A DNA stretch of 27,582 bases from an uncultured Prosthecobacter sp. (GTDB taxonomy: Bacteria > Verrucomicrobiota > Verrucomicrobiia > Verrucomicrobiales > Verrucomicrobiaceae): contig CALDGV010000646.1 of assembly GCA_937941745.1 (NCBI GenBank), forward strand, positions 1-27,582, written 5' to 3'. Positions within the stretch are counted from its first letter, which is position 1. Every line of letters starts with the position of its first letter. The notes below the pieces were generated by a model, which saw only the letters and a list, made by a program, of their open reading frames with translations, was not told where the DNA came from and did not search any database. Positions 25,114-27,582 of the stretch are shown here, in pieces. The position numbers and the translations under genes are program-made.

Positions 25114-27582
25114 TCAGTGCTGCACGAAGCCGGGCATGACGGTGGAATTTAGGTAGGCGACCCAGCGGCAGCGGTCACGAATCTCGTTGGCAAAGGTGGT
25201 GTTGGGCGGGTTTTTGGGATCGAACACGAGCTCGGGCTCATATCGCGTGGTACCGAGGCTGTTCGCACCGCCGTTGATCTGATAAAGGCACTCCACCAGC
25301 ACCTGCCGGGGGTTGGGCGCTGGCAGCGGCACAGGAAGGGGCTGGTTCGGCTCGATGAGCACGGGGTTTCTGGCCTTCAGACTGCCGCCGCACCACCAGA
25401 GGTCCGTCCGGTCCACGATGGCCTTTGTGGCGGCCCAGTGGGCGTTCTGAAGGTTCACATCACTGGGCACGGCGGGGATGGCTCCTGTGCCATACACGCC
25501 CTCCAGGTGATCATAGAAGGTATTACGGTAAAGCAGGATCAGCTCCGTGTAGTCCATGACGATGCGGTCGCGCTGCTGGTTTGAGCCGCCGAGGTCGCTG
25601 GTGTAGTAACCGACCTGTTTCGCATAGGCGGGGGGAGGGATGATGTAAACTGGCGGGCTGAAGGTGACGGTGACGTTCGCCGACGGCGCCTGGGAAAGCT
25701 GGATGGTGAAGCTGTCATTGGCCCCAGACTCGACCACGGCAGTGCTGCCGCCGCTTTCGGTGAGCACAACCTGTGGGCCGTCATTGTCCGTGATGCTGGC
25801 GGTAAGCCGGGGCACGGCCAGGCCGCTGAAGGCAAGGTCGGCACTGGTCGCATTAGAGTGGATGATGGTGCTGGTGTGATTGCCCTCGGTGGTGCCATCA
25901 TTCACCGCAGAGATGGTGATCGTCTGGGGCACATTCCAGTTGCTGCTGTTGAAGGTCACGCTGGGCGATGAAACCGTGCTCTGAGCATCTGGCGTGATGC
26001 CCACAGTGACGTCGGCTGTCGGAGCCTGGCTGAGCACGATGTCATAGGTGTCAGCCGTGCCGGATTCTGTCACCAATGTGGATCCTCCGGAAGGGAGGAT
26101 CCGCACGGCGGGGAACTCGTTGTCGGTAATGGTGACATGCGTGTTCGCCACGGGTGCGTTGTTGTAGTTTGGGTCGGCACTGGCGGCGGTGTGGGTAATG
26201 AGGCCGGTGTGGGGGATCGCCTCCACCGCAGCATCATCAATGGCACGCACAGTGACTGTCTGGTGCGTCATCCAGTTTGCCGGAGTGAAGGTCAGGGAAG
26301 CGTTTCCGGCGTAGGTCAGGACACCCCCCACCGGAGCTGGCGGGGCGATTTCGAGCTGGGAATTCGCGGTCGCAGTGATCGTAACATCTGCGGCAGGAGC
26401 CCGGTTCAGGGCTACGGTGTAGGTGCTGGTGTTGCCGTTTTCATGAACGGCAGGATTGCCGACGACGAGCACGCGCAGGTTGTCCGTGGAGAGCTGGCTG
26501 ACGGCGACCTGATGAATGCTCTGGGCATTGAAGTTGGTGTCCGAGCTCGCAGACGTATGGCTGATGGTCACGGTGCGGGCGCGCTCAGCATCCAGGCTGT
26601 TGTTCACACCGGAGAGGGTGAAGCTCTGCGGGGTGCTCCAGTTGCTGGTGGTGAAGGTCAGCGTGGCCGGACTGATGGCGAGACCAGCCGCAGCAAAACC
26701 TCCTGCGACACTCGGCGTGATGGTCACATCTGCCGTCGGAGCACTGCGTAGCACGAGGCTGTAAGTGTCGCCCTTCGATCCATCCTCATGCACACGGGTC
26801 TCCAGGCCCGTGTAGCCGACGATGATGCGGTTGTCATCATCCGTGATGTTGTTCACGACCGTCTGGAGGCTCATGGTGGTGGCTGCATAGCCCGTGGTGT
26901 CCGTGGTCAGCCCGGCATTGATGGCGTGGGTGATGTTCACCTGGTGACTGCCCTCCACGGTGGAATCGTTGACAGCAATGACGGTAACCACCTGCGGCAC
27001 ATTCCAGTTCGCAGCATTGAAGGTGAAGCTTTTTGCGCCAGTGACGGCGTCATTGAGCGTGGTGCCGGTGGCCGGCGTGGCGGTGACAACCACGTTCCCG
27101 TTCGGCGGCGTCGTCAGGACAATGCTGTAAGTGTCCGTGGCACCCCCTTCCGTGGTGTTCGTGACACCACCGCTCTGGGAGATGCTTACGGCGGGAGAGT
27201 CGTTGTCGAGAATGTTCACCGCATGCGTGGGGTTGATGCCGAAGTAGGCAGGGTCACCGAAGCTGCGGAACTGGATGTTCTGGCTCTGGGCGGTGCCAGC
27301 GGCGGTGTCATTGACCGGATCATCAATGGCGCTGATCACGAGCGTCTGCGGCACGTTCCAGTTGCCTGCATCAAAGTAGAACACGCTCTGGCTGAAGCCC
27401 ATCTGCGCATTCGCATCCAACGTCACCGTCACCGGCAGCACCGGCGGGCTCGCGAGGTAGATGTCCACACTGTCCGTCTCGGCGCTGCCCTCGGTGACCC
27501 AGGTGTTGCCACCGGTGGGCTGGGCGTCATTGCTGCGGATGGAGCCTCCGCTGGGAACGAGGATGAGGTTTTCGTTCCGGCG
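25114..27582 (-). CDS. DUF1800 protein with Calx-beta repeats, C-terminal part (cassette B; 5' end outside window)
   Basis: The frame is open from the right edge (base 27582) to the TGA at 25114, giving 822 residues; the start and the main DUF1800 part lie beyond the window. The first visible residues (RRNENLILVPSGG, then TWVTEGSAETDSVDIYLAS) align with the second repeat of paralogue A (RNEQLVITQTSGGTWVREG). Five full Calx-beta-like repeats and a truncated sixth follow. Then comes the same DUF1800 C-terminal piece as in A: IVMDYTELILLYRNTFYDHL, AIVDRTDLWWCGGSLKARNP, NPRQVLVECLYQINGG and RDRCRWVAYLNSTVMPGFVQ. Its visible C-terminal piece is clearly homologous to A but well diverged. It is probably secreted like A, though the signal is not visible. 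Confidence 0.88.
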   Translation of the reverse strand, partial: RRNENLILVPSGGSIRSNDAQPTGGNTWVTEGSAETDSVDIYLASPPVLPVTVTLDANAQMGFSQSVFYFDAGNWNVPQTLVISAIDDPVNDTAAGTAQSQNIQFRSFGDPAYFGINPTHAVNILDNDSPAVSISQSGGVTNTTEGGATDTYSIVLTTPPNGNVVVTATPATGTTLNDAVTGAKSFTFNAANWNVPQVVTVIAVNDSTVEGSHQVNITHAINAGLTTDTTGYAATTMSLQTVVNNITDDDNRIIVGYTGLETRVHEDGSKGDTYSLVLRSAPTADVTITPSVAGGFAAAGLAISPATLTFTTSNWSTPQSFTLSGVNNSLDAERARTVTISHTSASSDTNFNAQSIHQVAVSQLSTDNLRVLVVGNPAVHENGNTSTYTVALNRAPAADVTITATANSQLEIAPPAPVGGVLTYAGNASLTFTPANWMTHQTVTVRAIDDAAVEAIPHTGLITHTAASADPNYNNAPVANTHVTITDNEFPAVRILPSGGSTLVTESGTADTYDIVLSQAPTADVTVGITPDAQSTVSSPSVTFNSSNWNVPQTITISAVNDGTTEGNHTSTIIHSNATSADLAFSGLAVPRLTASITDNDGPQVVLTESGGSTAVVESGANDSFTIQLSQAPSANVTVTFSPPVYIIPPPAYAKQVGYYTSDLGGSNQQRDRIVMDYTELILLYRNTFYDHLEGVYGTGAIPAVPSDVNLQNAHWAATKAIVDRTDLWWCGGSLKARNPVLIEPNQPLPVPLPAPNPRQVLVECLYQINGGANSLGTTRYEPELVFDPKNPPNTTFANEIRDRCRWVAYLNSTVMPGFVQH
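25650..27582 (-). repeat. Calx-beta-like repeat array in DUF1800-B (continues off the right edge)
   Basis: At least five full repeats and one truncated are visible, with cores such as NWNVPQTLVISAIDD, NWNVPQVVTVIAVND, NWSTPQSFTLSGVNN, NWMTHQTVTVRAIDD and NWNVPQTITISAVND. Units are joined by DND/DDD/DNE turns. The last repeat stops after its third strand (VTVTFSPP) and runs into the DUF1800 C-terminal piece, as in paralogue A. Confidence 0.82.

Overview
The window looks like chromosomal DNA of a high-GC member of the Verrucomicrobia, probably near Prosthecobacter/Verrucomicrobium. The grounds are the PVC-type membrane-bound dehydrogenase/HEAT protein at the left edge, large secreted proteins built from verrucomicrobial-style Calx-beta repeats (core NWNxPQTVTVxAVDD), paired DUF1800/DUF1501 genes, and the scarcity of Shine-Dalgarno sequences before starts. 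This is inference from families; there is no 16S or other phylogenetic marker beyond lysS, rplT and rpmI. No CRISPR, IS element, integrase, tRNA or rRNA was recognised. No gap between genes exceeds about 185 bases.

Left part (1-9473). A PVC-type sugar-dehydrogenase-like propeller/HEAT protein runs off the left edge on the minus strand. It is divergent from a 1354-residue secreted protein that joins a long TPR solenoid to a PQQ-like beta-propeller. That gene converges, with 3 bp between stop codons, on a Tat-exported double alpha/beta-hydrolase whose second domain has lost its nucleophile. Upstream of the hydrolase on the same strand is a lipoprotein-type L,D-transpeptidase (YkuD).

Middle part (9631-13252) is housekeeping: a low-molecular-weight protein-tyrosine phosphatase, lysS and queE on the plus strand, then rplT and rpmI on the minus strand, separated from queE by a clear terminator hairpin. 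infC is not next to rpmI, and the rpmI-rplT gap can form alternative RNA hairpins.

Right part (13437-27582) is the unusual section. All genes are on the minus strand, in transcription order: DUF1800-B (runs off the right edge), DUF1501-B, a possible 20-codon ORF, a small membrane-anchored protein with a GspG-like C-terminus, DUF1800-A (2405 aa) and DUF1501-A. These are two paralogous DUF1800-DUF1501 cassettes in tandem. In both, the DUF1800 domain appears to be cut near its C-terminus by a long array of Calx-beta-like repeats: nine full repeats and one truncated in A, at least five full and one truncated in B. The DUF1800 C-terminal piece resumes after the array at the same junction in both. 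The DUF1800 protein carries a Sec-type signal and the DUF1501 partner a Tat signal, which suggests a paired extracytoplasmic or surface system of unknown function. This cassette pair with its split domain is the best candidate here for something not well described.
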